Notes under the pieces: model-generated
What the model saw: the letters and a program-made list of their open reading frames with translations, nothing else
Database searches by the model: none
Told to the model about the DNA's origin: nothing
Source of the DNA: Methanosaeta sp. NSP1
Lineage (GTDB): Archaea > Halobacteriota > Methanosarcinia > Methanotrichales > Methanotrichaceae
Assembly: GCA_002256595.1 (NCBI GenBank)
Contig: NOLC01000184.1
Span: 1-11,710 of the forward strand
Reading direction: 5' to 3'
Length of the DNA stretch: 11,710 bases
Program-made: the position numbers and the translations under genes
Shown: positions 1 through 7,349 of the stretch, piece by piece
Layout: each line of letters begins with the position of its first letter
Position numbering within the stretch: the first letter of the stretch is position 1

Positions 1-2
1 AA

Positions 3-68
3 ATCAATCTTTATAAGGCTCAGCCCACCGAGGCCGGTGCCAGACCCCGGCTGGTGCTGGATGGCTAA
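3..68 (+). CDS. Possible C-terminal end of an upstream gene (partial)
   Basis: The frame starting at base 3 is open to a TAA at 66-68 and reads as 21 residues ending in GARPRLVLDG. The composition is protein-like, but the piece is too short to identify. A second frame (1-99) is also open, so this choice is a guess. If real, it ends 54 bases before the next plus-strand start. A TATA-like TTTATAAG at 10-17 could instead mean that this stretch is leader DNA. Confidence 0.25.
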   Translation: MNLYKAQPTEAGARPRLVLDG

Positions 69-122
69 GACAGCCATGGGGAAAGGCTTTTTGCCCTAAG
101 AGCAGCCCACACAAATGCCCTT

Positions 123-431
123 ATGACCCCAACGGAAGATCAGATATTCTTCGATCCGGAAAAAGTTAGATTCGATCTCAGCCTGCAAGATGCCTTTGCC
201 CTTACCAGGGTACGATCGCTGGGGGAGTTCCTGAGCCTGAAAGAGAGCCTGCCCCACCTGCGCGGCCAGTCCTACTTTTTCGTCAATATTCTGGGAAGCC
301 ATTCCAGGCTGATTTTGACCATCATCACCGCCGAGGAGCAGGAGACCATTGCCACCTACGAGCTGGACCCCTGCCCCCTGGGAATTGCCCCTGGAGAGCT
401 GATCTCAGCCAGGATGAGTCAGAAGAATTAG
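123..431 (+). CDS. Small hypothetical protein, 102 aa
   Basis: I do not recognise the family. The product is a mostly polar, soluble-looking protein with no signal peptide and no membrane segment. It starts with MTPTEDQIFFDPEKVRFDL, has a short central hydrophobic beta-like stretch (about residues 50-70, SYFFVNILG then RLILTIIT), and ends in SARMSQKN. ATG at 123 is the only standard start after the in-frame stop at 66-68. There is no clear Shine-Dalgarno sequence, so it may be translated from a short or leaderless transcript, or by coupling to an upstream gene. It converges with the DRG GTPase gene, with 53 bases between stop codons. The protein-like composition and lack of a better frame make it probably real. 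A function cannot be given. Confidence 0.6.
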   Translation: MTPTEDQIFFDPEKVRFDLSLQDAFALTRVRSLGEFLSLKESLPHLRGQSYFFVNILGSHSRLILTIITAEEQETIATYELDPCPLGIAPGELISARMSQKN

Positions 432-484
432 AAATGAATTCCTGCCCGAGAAGAGCCTTAATAGGAGGAACTCATCCGGGTTCG

Positions 485-1588
485 CTACCTTCTCTTGGTG
501 ATGATGGATAGGATATCGCAGTCTCTTAGCTCATGCTCCAGGCCCACTGACTGGCCGGGGAACTTGGCGCTCTCGCCCCAGACCAGAGCATAGCGGAATA
601 AATTGACGAAGTCGCGGTGGAGGTGCTCGCATACCGCCTTTACAGTGCTCCCGTCCAAGAGCACCAGCGGCTCTTCCAGATCGGCCTTGCCCCCTTTAGG
701 CTTGAGATAGACCCGAATGAACCCCAGCTTCTCGTAAATGAGATCCTTCAGCTCCTCCAAACCCATGGTGGTGGCACAGGATATGGGAAGATAGTCCCGG
801 CCCAGATCCGTCTTGATCCTGTTCTCTATATCTGCAAATTTTAGATCGAACTTGTTTATAGCCACCACGGATGGAATATAAACCCGGTTTCCGGCCAGAA
901 AGTCCACCAGGCTGTCGGTATCTATGTCCTCGCGTACGGTGACATTGGCATTGACTATGCCGTAGGCCCGGATGATCTCTGCTATCTCAAACTCGGTCAT
1001 CTTGGTGAGCGGCACGGTGCTGCGCACCATTATTCCGCCTTTCTTCTCCTGGGTGATGTGGATGTTGGGAGGCTGCTTGTCCAGCCGGATTCCGGCATCA
1101 TAAAGCTCCCTCTCCAGGATATCCAGCCGGTAGTTGAATACGTCGCCCAGTAACAGAATTATGTCCGCGGCCCGAGCTGCGGTTATGACCTCTCTGCCCC
1201 GGCCCTTGCCCCTGGCTGCCCCCTTGATGATGCCCGGCATATCCAGGATCTGGATCTCGGCGCCTTTATATTTCATCACCCCGGGAATGACCTCCAGGGT
1301 GGTGAACTGATAGGCAGCCACCTCCGATTTGGAGCCGGTGAGATAATTGAGCAGACTTGACTTTCCCGTGGATGGAAAGCCGACCAGGGCTACTGTGGCA
1401 TCTCCAGACTTTTTGATATAGTATCTTCTGCCACCTCCGCCGCCCTTGATCTTCTGAAGCTCTTGCTGCGCTCTTAATTTGGCGATCTTGGCCTTGATCT
1501 TGCCCAGATGGTGCTCTGTGGCTTTGTTCTTCTGAGTGTTGAAGATCTCCTCTTCCAGCGCCTTGATCTGCTCCTCGATGGTTGCCAT
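485..1588 (-). CDS. DRG-family GTP-binding protein with TGS domain
   Basis: This is an archaeal member of the developmentally regulated GTP-binding (DRG) branch of Obg-like GTPases, cytosolic and linked in the family to ribosomes and translation. All 367 residues fit the usual DRG length. Residues 1-48 form a charged helical N-terminus, followed by a glycine run at 49-53. The G domain shows G1 GFPSTGKS (70-77), a G2-like FTT (95-97), G3 DMPG (116-119), G4 NKFD (245-248) and a G5-like SCAT (270-273). The stretch between G3 and G4 holds the DRG-specific insertion. The C-terminal 75 residues match a TGS domain, including PLVLLDGSTVKAVCEHLHRD. The ATG has GAGGA six bases upstream, which supports the start. 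A TATA-like element lies about 105 bases upstream. The precise cellular role of archaeal DRG is not settled. Confidence 0.96.
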   Translation of the reverse strand: MATIEEQIKALEEEIFNTQKNKATEHHLGKIKAKIAKLRAQQELQKIKGGGGGRRYYIKKSGDATVALVGFPSTGKSSLLNYLTGSKSEVAAYQFTTLEVIPGVMKYKGAEIQILDMPGIIKGAARGKGRGREVITAARAADIILLLGDVFNYRLDILERELYDAGIRLDKQPPNIHITQEKKGGIMVRSTVPLTKMTEFEIAEIIRAYGIVNANVTVREDIDTDSLVDFLAGNRVYIPSVVAINKFDLKFADIENRIKTDLGRDYLPISCATTMGLEELKDLIYEKLGFIRVYLKPKGGKADLEEPLVLLDGSTVKAVCEHLHRDFVNLFRYALVWGESAKFPGQSVGLEHELRDCDILSIITKRR

Positions 1589-1689
1589 TTATTGTCCTCT
1601 TATCCGGCAATGGCGCAAGCCCCGGGAAACCACGCCCTGCCTCAAGATTGAATTGTTCCAGATTATGCAGCCTGCAAATAAGGCTTCCC

Positions 1690-1699
1690 CTTTATAAGA
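1690..1699 (-). promoter_or_regulatory. Candidate TATA box for the DRG gene
   Basis: On the minus strand the element reads TCTTATAAAG, a good archaeal TATA match. It would place transcription start near 1668, giving a leader of about 80 bases. This is the best candidate in the 188-base gap between the DRG gene and its upstream neighbour. The assignment rests on sequence only. Confidence 0.4.
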
Positions 1700-1762
1700 T
1701 GTGGCTCTGGTTTTTTAGTGGAGGCGGTTATGAGGCTGTAATTAGCTATTTTCTCCTTGACT

Positions 1763-1776
1763 GAAAAAAGCAAAAT
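1763..1776 (-). terminator. Oligo-T terminator after the Cas4-like gene
   Basis: Directly after the TGA at 1777-1779 the minus strand reads ATTTTGCTTTTTTC, two T runs without a hairpin. This is the usual form of an intrinsic archaeal terminator and separates the Cas4-like gene from the DRG gene. Confidence 0.5.
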
Positions 1777-2514
1777 TCAAAAGAACTTTGAGGCCAGGCT
1801 GTGCCTGGTCTGGCAGATCTCAGAGGCCAGGCAGCCCTGGCAGGGCGCGCTCTCAGGCCGGTCGGGAAGCCGGCCATCCTTTATCTGCCGGACCCGGTCT
1901 CTGATGCGCAGCACTCTGGCTCGATCGATGCCATGGATCTCTATCCTGCGCACCAGCCCTGCCCTGGCATACTCCACCATTCCTGCGTCGATATGCCTAT
2001 TCTCCTTCTCTCCCAGGATCAGAGCATAGCCGGAGAGCATGATCCGGTCCTTCTTCCAGACCCCCTCCTCGGGAGCTTTTCCGGTGCGAATGATGGAGGG
2101 AACGGCCCCCCATGCCAGCCGATCCAGCCGTCCCGACAGCCCCAATTTTTCAGACCAAAGGTCGACATCCACCTCGCAAGGCAGGAGAAGATCCAGATTC
2201 TCCACCAGATGCTGAGATATGCCTTGAATCTCCTGGGTGAGATCTTGGCAGGCGGACCTCAGCTCAGCAGCGTCTATTTTATAGACTAAAGGCAGCTCCT
2301 GCTCCAGTCGGCTGAGACTATCATAAAGCAGGCTATAGAGATCCATCTCCGAAATCTCTGAAGACGGGGCAAAGGAGAGGCTCTGCATCAAGGCGCGCAG
2401 CAGGATACGACCTGCATCTTCTGCGGCTGCAATAGATCCCAGGTTCTGGAAATATACCAGACGGGGGCAGCGAAGATAGAGGCCTATCTCGGAGATCCTG
2501 ACCGGAGGGGACAT
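1777..2514 (-). CDS. Stand-alone Cas4/RecB-like iron-sulfur protein, probably degenerate nuclease
   Basis: The 245-residue protein has the frame of a Cas4 (Dna2/RecB-type PD-(D/E)XK) protein. It has an N-terminal YLRCPRLVYF with Cys16, a central GRLDRL with Asp131, and a C-terminal Cys225-x2-Cys228-x5-Cys234. Those four cysteines match the Cas4 4Fe-4S ligand pattern. Active Cas4 proteins normally carry E-x-K shortly after the aspartate and then QxxxY. Here the first is replaced by IIRTGK (141-146), and the glutamine before Tyr163 is Met159. Nuclease activity is therefore doubtful, while the cluster and DNA-binding fold may persist. No CRISPR array or other cas gene is in view, so a CRISPR role is unsupported. 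Start: the only ATG. There is no Shine-Dalgarno sequence, and a TATA-like element 30-38 bases upstream suggests a leaderless transcript. Confidence 0.8.
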   Translation of the reverse strand: MSPPVRISEIGLYLRCPRLVYFQNLGSIAAAEDAGRILLRALMQSLSFAPSSEISEMDLYSLLYDSLSRLEQELPLVYKIDAAELRSACQDLTQEIQGISQHLVENLDLLLPCEVDVDLWSEKLGLSGRLDRLAWGAVPSIIRTGKAPEEGVWKKDRIMLSGYALILGEKENRHIDAGMVEYARAGLVRRIEIHGIDRARVLRIRDRVRQIKDGRLPDRPESAPCQGCLASEICQTRHSLASKFF

Positions 2515-2543
2515 TATGATTACTACTATGAGACGCCCATAGA

Positions 2544-2560
2544 TAAAAAATTTTTCTAAA
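2544..2560 (-). promoter_or_regulatory. TATA-like element and T run before the Cas4-like gene
   Basis: On the minus strand this AT-only stretch reads roughly TTTAGAAAAATTTTTTA. Its lower end lies 30 bases from the Cas4-like ATG, right for a TATA box driving a leaderless or very short-leader transcript. The same T run sits about 70 bases after the beta-propeller stop codon and could also terminate that transcript. Either use is inferred. Confidence 0.4.
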
Positions 2561-2629
2561 AGAAGAGAGCCGATTTGAGGTGAAGATCAGCTTTGCCCAC
2601 TTACAGCATCTCTGTATGGAAAGAGGCCC

Positions 2630-3934
2630 TCATAATCGGATTGAATTTATTGATGATGAATTGGCCGGCAGCGGAGCAGATGATAAGGGATATACGGAAA
2701 ATGAGAGTTTTGACTCACTCTTTTGAGGCAAATCCGATCCCATATTCACCAGCCAGGCATCCTCACGACCCTGTCCATAGGAGCTGGTGATCCCGGCCAG
2801 AAGGTAGGAGCCGTTTCTGCTCTGAAGGGCATAGGTTCCCATATCATCGCCTCTGCCGCCCAGACTCATCGACCACTGCTCCGTCCCATTGGAATCAACC
2901 TTGATCGCCAGAGCATCCCTTCTGCTTTCAATGCCATCTATTCTCCCGGCCATGATATAGCCGCCATCCTCCGTGGGCTGCAAAGATGCAACTGACCCTC
3001 CAGTGTACGCCTTTTCCCAGAGTACTTGCCCCTGGGGATCAACTCTGATCAGAAGGATCCTCTTGTCATCCTCTCCCGATTCCGTCCTTCCCACCAGGGC
3101 ATAGCCATCCTCCATCTCCACCACCTGAAAGCCGGCATCGTCTCCTCTTCCCCCGTAGGTTTCATTCCACATCTCGACCCCCAGGGAATCGGTCTTGAGC
3201 AGCCAGATGTCATCGCCCCCCTGGCCAAAGGATGCCGTCCTGCCGGCCACAGTATAGCCGCCGTCCCGGCTCTCTAGAACGGACATGCCCACATCATCCT
3301 CAGCTCCGCCAAAGCTCTTCTCCCAGATCAGCCCGCCCAAAGCATCGGTTTTTATCAGCCAGAGGTCCTTTCTGCCGCCCCCAGAGGATTGAGTGTATCC
3401 GGCTGCTATGTAGCCTCCATCCATGGTCTGCTCTACCGACCAGCCCCCGTCTCCGGAAGAGGATACGAAGCCGCCAAATGTTTTATCCCAGATCAGGCCG
3501 CCAGCCCCGTCGGTCTTGACCAGCCAGAGCAGCTCCCCTCCCAGGGCATATGAATTCGAGCTGCCCACCACAATATAGCCGCCGTCATCTGTCTGCCGGA
3601 CAAAATAGCCCACATCCTCCCCCGATCCCCCATAAGCCCGGCTCCAGGTACAATTTCCGAGAGCATCGGCCTTGACCAGGAACAGATCGCTGCCTTCTCC
3701 TCTGCTGGCAGTGTTTCCGGCCAGGATGAAACCGCCGTCTGCTGTCTCCTGCAAGCACCAGGCTCCATCGCTATAGCCTTCCCCAAAGGTCCTATTCCAC
3801 TGCTCCTGAGGGGCGTTGGCAGCCAGAGCCGAAAAGCCGCTGGAGAGGAAGAGAAGGGAAAATAGCAGGACCCTGAATAGGGACTCTGAAGAAGTGTATC
3901 CAGTCCGGCAATTGAAGCTGAAGATCCATTTCAT
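2630..3934 (-). CDS. Secreted seven-bladed beta-propeller repeat protein
   Basis: The 434-residue protein has a hydrophobic export signal (about 20-38, cleavage likely near SALA-ANA) followed by seven repeats of about 48-55 residues. Each repeat has a W-x-x-x-[FYL]-GG-like start (tryptophans near 46, 97, 149, 204, 256, 306 and 354) and a core of the form DGGYxxxGxTxS. A strand of the type DLWLIKTDALG closes most repeats. Seven copies suit a closed seven-bladed propeller. Such proteins are frequent in methanogens and are thought to act at the cell surface in binding or scaffolding, with no known reaction. The C-terminal 35 residues after the last blade are Ser-rich and polar. There is no transmembrane anchor at the end. 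The ATG follows the stop codon of the preceding gene with no spacer, so translation is probably coupled. Several N-x-S/T sequons are present (for example at 47, 94, 257, 349). Confidence 0.88.
   Translation of the reverse strand: MKWIFSFNCRTGYTSSESLFRVLLFSLLFLSSGFSALAANAPQEQWNRTFGEGYSDGAWCLQETADGGFILAGNTASRGEGSDLFLVKADALGNCTWSRAYGGSGEDVGYFVRQTDDGGYIVVGSSNSYALGGELLWLVKTDGAGGLIWDKTFGGFVSSSGDGGWSVEQTMDGGYIAAGYTQSSGGGRKDLWLIKTDALGGLIWEKSFGGAEDDVGMSVLESRDGGYTVAGRTASFGQGGDDIWLLKTDSLGVEMWNETYGGRGDDAGFQVVEMEDGYALVGRTESGEDDKRILLIRVDPQGQVLWEKAYTGGSVASLQPTEDGGYIMAGRIDGIESRRDALAIKVDSNGTEQWSMSLGGRGDDMGTYALQSRNGSYLLAGITSSYGQGREDAWLVNMGSDLPQKSESKLSFSVYPLSSAPLPANSSSINSIRL
2719..3803 (-). repeat. Seven tandem coding repeats of about 155 bp
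   Basis: The propeller blades appear in the DNA as seven diverged tandem units of about 145-165 bp. The plus-strand sequence keeps showing forms of 'atagccgccgtc' or 'atagccgccatcc', the reverse complement of the DGGY codons (for example near 2958, 3252 and 3573). The units are diverged enough that the repeat is old, not a recent expansion. Confidence 0.6.
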
Positions 3935-4471
3935 TTAAAATCCCTGGTCCTGAAATTTGATGCTCTTGTCCATCTCAAACTCCCCCTCCAGGAAGAATGT
4001 GGAGTCCACACCGCCTTTGCCTATCTCATGCCTGGATGCTCTGGTAGCATAGGAGCCCTTGAAGCTGTTGGACGGGCTCGATCCGGAATCCTTAGTGCCA
4101 ATATCGGCATTGATTTTCCGGCCCGAAAGGCTGGAATTGTCTTCTGCTCTGCCCAGGCTGATATTATTCAGGCTGCCATTTTGGGGCAGGCTGGAGTTGA
4201 TGGTGCTGTTTTCACTGTAATTTCCTGCCGACTCGATGCCCGCGGGAGGTTTGCCCGGATCACCTCCGGCTCCTCTGCCCGGAGAAATTGGAAGAGCGGC
4301 CAGAGCCTCTGCCATCCTGTCCTCCATCTTCTTGATTCCACTGCCCGGCAGGAGATTGGAGGGGAGATCCTGACCCGGGGGCATTGCGAAATCTGATCGG
4401 TCCAAACAGAGAGCCTGCTGCCAGAGAGATATCATAACCATCATCATCAAAATTGCCGCTGCCCGCTTCAT
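3935..4471 (-). CDS. Exported Asn/Ser-rich protein with clustered N-glycosylation sequons
   Basis: I do not recognise a family. From the start chosen here, the product is 178 residues, beginning MKRAAAILMMMVMISLWQQALC, a convincing signal peptide (cleavage near residue 22). A Pro/Gly-rich linker (61-79) leads to an Asn/Ser-rich segment with six N-x-S/T sequons between residues 84 and 114. The C-terminal 40 residues are polar and strand-like, ending KFQDQGF. I prefer ATG 4471 because it gives a normal signal peptide and has AAGGGG five bases upstream. ATG 4498 would add nine acidic residues in front and has its GGAGG 12 bases away. The TAA abuts the ATG of the beta-propeller gene with zero spacing, so the two are almost certainly co-transcribed and translationally coupled. 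It may be a partner, stalk or glycosylated linker for the propeller; that is inference. Confidence 0.7.
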   Translation of the reverse strand: MKRAAAILMMMVMISLWQQALCLDRSDFAMPPGQDLPSNLLPGSGIKKMEDRMAEALAALPISPGRGAGGDPGKPPAGIESAGNYSENSTINSSLPQNGSLNNISLGRAEDNSSLSGRKINADIGTKDSGSSPSNSFKGSYATRASRHEIGKGGVDSTFFLEGEFEMDKSIKFQDQGF

Positions 4472-4518
4472 ATAGTCCCCTTCTTCATCTGCTGACATTA
4501 TAATCTTCTTCCTCCTGC

Positions 4519-4526
4519 AATTTTAA
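4519..4526. promoter_or_regulatory. Symmetrical TATA element between divergent genes
   Basis: AATTTTAA lies between the secreted pair (minus) and the helicase (plus). Counting about 26 bases from its centre puts transcription starts near 4496 on the minus strand and 4549 on the plus strand. Those suit the Shine-Dalgarno-supported starts at 4471 and 4597. A purine-rich GGCAAGG sits just upstream on the minus strand, resembling a BRE, so the minus direction may be stronger. Confidence 0.4.
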
Positions 4527-4596
4527 CCTTGCCATTCAGATTTCCGCCCATTCTGTGGCGAGGATTTATCAATCTCCTGGCATCATCCAGGATATC

Positions 4597-6909
4597 GTGT
4601 ACCTGGACTATTTCCCTTACCCGTCTCTCCGGCTCCATCAGGATCGGATGCTGGACGCAGTATATGATATTGTGAGCCGAGGCGATCATGGAATTGTCAT
4701 GATCGATGCCCCCACAGGAACGGGAAAGACCAGTTGCATCAGCGCTGCTCTGGCCGCAAGGCCGGGGAAGATCATAGTTGCAGTGCGAACCGTCTCCCAG
4801 ATCGATATCTACATCGATGAGATTAGCAGGATCTGGTCCAAGACCCGCCATAAGCCGGAGATAGCCTATATGGTGGGCAAGCAGAAGATCTGTCCTCTGG
4901 AAGGCGAGTTTCGCGGCGAAAGCGTCTATGCCGGCTGCTCCAGGCTGCGGGAGTGGAGCCGCAATTATGTCTCATCCAAAATCGGCAAAAGCAACTGTAG
5001 CATTTACGACCCTGCCTCGGACAGCATGCCGGAGGAGACGCCTGGATACAGAACCTTCTGCCCCCATTACCTGAAGAGCAGAGAGGGCTTCGAGCTGAAC
5101 GGCACAATCCACTTCCGAAGGTCCTGCCGGGCTCTGGATGTGGTGGAATCCTTAAAGAAGCGGCCCATACCTCCTTCCGAGCTCACAGAGGCCTGCCAGG
5201 GGATATGCCCTTATGAGATAATGAGCCTGTATGCCAAAGACTCTGACATTGTGATCATGAACTACTCCCACCTCTTCTCTCCCGACTTTCAAGACATCAT
5301 CTTCCAGTGGCTGGAGATGGATTCGGAAAAGGTCACATTGATCATAGACGAGGCCCATAACCTGGGAGATGCCGTCCGGGACATGAACTCCAGAATTCTA
5401 ACCATGCGCATGATAGACCTGGCTGAAACTGAGGTGGAGAAGTTCGAGGGCACTTTAGGCCAGGCCAGGCTGGACGAGAGCAGGGAGAAGGCCTCCTGGA
5501 GGCGGGAGGGAATAAGGATCATCCGCCTTCTTCTGCCCAGGCTGAAGAGATTTCTGCACAGCAAGCAGGAGAGGATGGCGGAGGGAGAGGCACTGCTAGA
5601 CGCGGATCTCTTCCGATCCTTCCTCTACGCCGACCTGGATGATATCGATGAGGCCCTCTCCAATTTCTCGGATGTGGCCGTAGCCGTAGCCGACCTCAAT
5701 TTAGCCGAGGGAGACAGGGAAAACCTCCAGGGCGATATTCAGCCCAGTCTGGCCCTGGTGCTGCTGTTTCTTAATGACATAGAGAAGGCGGAAAGAGACG
5801 AATCCTATCAGAGGAAAATTGCCGTATCCGGGTTGAGCGGCAGGAGGCAGGCCCGGATGGAGGTCAATAACATCGATCCTGCTGCCAATATCCGGCGCAT
5901 CACCGACAACATCAATGCCACAGTAATGCTCTCCGGCACATTCTCTCCCCTCGAGGCCTATGAACTCTACCTTCTGGGCCAAGAGAACCGAGCCACCAAA
6001 TTAAGTCTGCCCAATCCTTTTCCCAGAGAGAACCGGCTGATACTGGGGGCCAGGAAGGCCACCACCCAACTGGAGATCAGAGAGGACGCTGACAACCGGG
6101 AGGAGATTTCCGGGCATATCAGATCCCTGATAGAATGTGTTCCCGGAAATGTGGCTGTGTTCTTCACCTCTTATCCCATGATGAATGCCTACCGAGAGGT
6201 TTGCCAGAGCTCATGCCAGCGGGCAGGGAAAAAGCTCTGCATTGAGCCCCGCAGCGCTGAAGATGTGCCTCAGGTTCTGGGCGAGTTCTTCCGCCTGGCC
6301 GGGCGGGGAGGCGGAGTCCTGACGGGAGTATGCGGGGGAAAGCTGGCCGAAGGGATAGACTACAAGGGAGAGGCTTTGAACGGGGTTGCGGTGATAGGCC
6401 TGCCCCTGGCTGCCTTCAATGAGATTCAGAGGGAGATCAACGGATACTATACCAGAAAATACGGTCCGGCCAAGGGCATGCTCATCGCCTATACCCTTCC
6501 AGCCATCAACCGCGCACTGCAGGCGGCAGGCAGGGTTATAAGAGCCGAATCGGAGAACGGCGTCCTATTGTTCTGCGATCGCAGATTCTCCGAGCAGGGG
6601 CCGGGGGAAGTTGGCAGCTTTCTGCCCGCGTGGGTCAAAGATGAGATGATACTGGCCGATGCAGGAGAAGGATGGGAGATCATACTGAAAAAGGTGGCTG
6701 AATGGAAGATAGAGCAGTCATCCCGGAATAGATCAGCCAGGCCGGATGCCTCCATTCTGGAGGGGCTTCCCTCTGCACGTCCAGGCCGCAAGGGAAGATC
6801 GGGCAAGAAGGACCTGCGGGAGCTGGCCAGATCACTGGGACTTGGAGGGCAACCTGGCCATAGCTCCTCAGGAGAGAAGGATGGAAGATCCAGAAAAAAG
6901 GCAGCTTAG
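4597..6909 (+). CDS. XPD/Rad3-family superfamily 2 DNA helicase with iron-sulfur domain
   Basis: This is an ATP-dependent 5'-3' DNA helicase of the XPD/Rad3/DinG family, which acts in DNA repair. Numbered from the longer GTG at 4555 (784 aa), it shows Walker A APTGTGKT (52-59), DEAH (265-268), SGTFSP (460-465), the motif V stretch GGKLAEGIDY (594-603) and motif VI QAAGRVIR (656-663). Between Walker A and DEAH, Cys113, Cys128, Cys148 and Cys218 fit the XPD 4Fe-4S ligands (the last in GICPYE, followed by DIVIMNYSHL). Extra cysteines sit at 169, 191 and 214. The last 64 residues are a basic, low-complexity tail beyond the helicase core. I chose GTG 4597 because CAGGA lies just upstream; GTG 4555 lacks a Shine-Dalgarno sequence and is the alternative. 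It is longer than typical archaeal XPD, so it may be a paralogue rather than XPD itself. Confidence 0.93.
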   Translation: MYLDYFPYPSLRLHQDRMLDAVYDIVSRGDHGIVMIDAPTGTGKTSCISAALAARPGKIIVAVRTVSQIDIYIDEISRIWSKTRHKPEIAYMVGKQKICPLEGEFRGESVYAGCSRLREWSRNYVSSKIGKSNCSIYDPASDSMPEETPGYRTFCPHYLKSREGFELNGTIHFRRSCRALDVVESLKKRPIPPSELTEACQGICPYEIMSLYAKDSDIVIMNYSHLFSPDFQDIIFQWLEMDSEKVTLIIDEAHNLGDAVRDMNSRILTMRMIDLAETEVEKFEGTLGQARLDESREKASWRREGIRIIRLLLPRLKRFLHSKQERMAEGEALLDADLFRSFLYADLDDIDEALSNFSDVAVAVADLNLAEGDRENLQGDIQPSLALVLLFLNDIEKAERDESYQRKIAVSGLSGRRQARMEVNNIDPAANIRRITDNINATVMLSGTFSPLEAYELYLLGQENRATKLSLPNPFPRENRLILGARKATTQLEIREDADNREEISGHIRSLIECVPGNVAVFFTSYPMMNAYREVCQSSCQRAGKKLCIEPRSAEDVPQVLGEFFRLAGRGGGVLTGVCGGKLAEGIDYKGEALNGVAVIGLPLAAFNEIQREINGYYTRKYGPAKGMLIAYTLPAINRALQAAGRVIRAESENGVLLFCDRRFSEQGPGEVGSFLPAWVKDEMILADAGEGWEIILKKVAEWKIEQSSRNRSARPDASILEGLPSARPGRKGRSGKKDLRELARSLGLGGQPGHSSSGEKDGRSRKKAA

Positions 6910-7250
6910 TCTATCGGATTTGCCTCCAGGACCCGCAGGGGTATAGCTCCCAGAGCTTTTCCAATGGTGGACTTGGCTATGCGCCCGGCATGCTCCTCGC
7001 TCTCAGCATTGAATATCTTGATCTCAAAGAGCAATGCCACCAGGGCGGTGCTGGCCACCAGAAAGACTCCCGCCAGGGGCTCGCCGCACTCCGGGCAGTC
7101 CCACTGGCCCATCTCTACCTCCACGAAATCCATCTTTCTCTGGTTCAGCCTCTTTCCTGCTTCAGATATGGCTACACCAATGGCATCATCCTCGGTCTTG
7201 ACATCCCTGACCAGCCAGGCACCCTCTAAAAGGACATTGAAATTAGGCAT
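6906..7250 (-). CDS. UPF0212/DUF555 family protein
   Basis: The 114-residue product closely follows the archaeal DUF555 (UPF0212) family in length and sequence: an N-terminal NFNVLLEGAWLVRDVKT, then DDAIGVAISEAGKRLN, a CPECG knuckle (Cys53 and Cys56), and a conserved C-terminal block containing LLFEIKIFNAESEEHAGRIA. The function of the family is unknown. A single CxxC could bind zinc if the protein forms a dimer, which is inference. It is predicted cytosolic, with no signal or membrane segment beyond a short hydrophobic core. The start is ATG; only a weak purine stretch (AAGAAG) precedes it. Its TAA overlaps the helicase TAG by four bases on the opposite strand, so the two genes converge with no spacer. 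Confidence 0.92.
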   Translation of the reverse strand: MPNFNVLLEGAWLVRDVKTEDDAIGVAISEAGKRLNQRKMDFVEVEMGQWDCPECGEPLAGVFLVASTALVALLFEIKIFNAESEEHAGRIAKSTIGKALGAIPLRVLEANPID

Positions 7251-7349
7251 CTTCTTAGCTCTCTGGATGATGTAGGATATCTACCTTACCCGTGCCTGGG
7301 ATTGAGGGTTAGGAAGATGCGACTGTGTGCAATTCAGGCATAGTGGCAT

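Noticed and set aside
1266..1610. 114-residue minus-strand frame overlapping the DRG start
   Set aside because: It overlaps the clear DRG GTPase in another frame and has the Arg/Gln/His-rich composition of a shadow.
1801..2289. 162-residue plus-strand frame opposite the Cas4-like gene
   Set aside because: Antisense to a gene with recognisable Cas4 cysteine pattern; no start signal and shadow-like composition.
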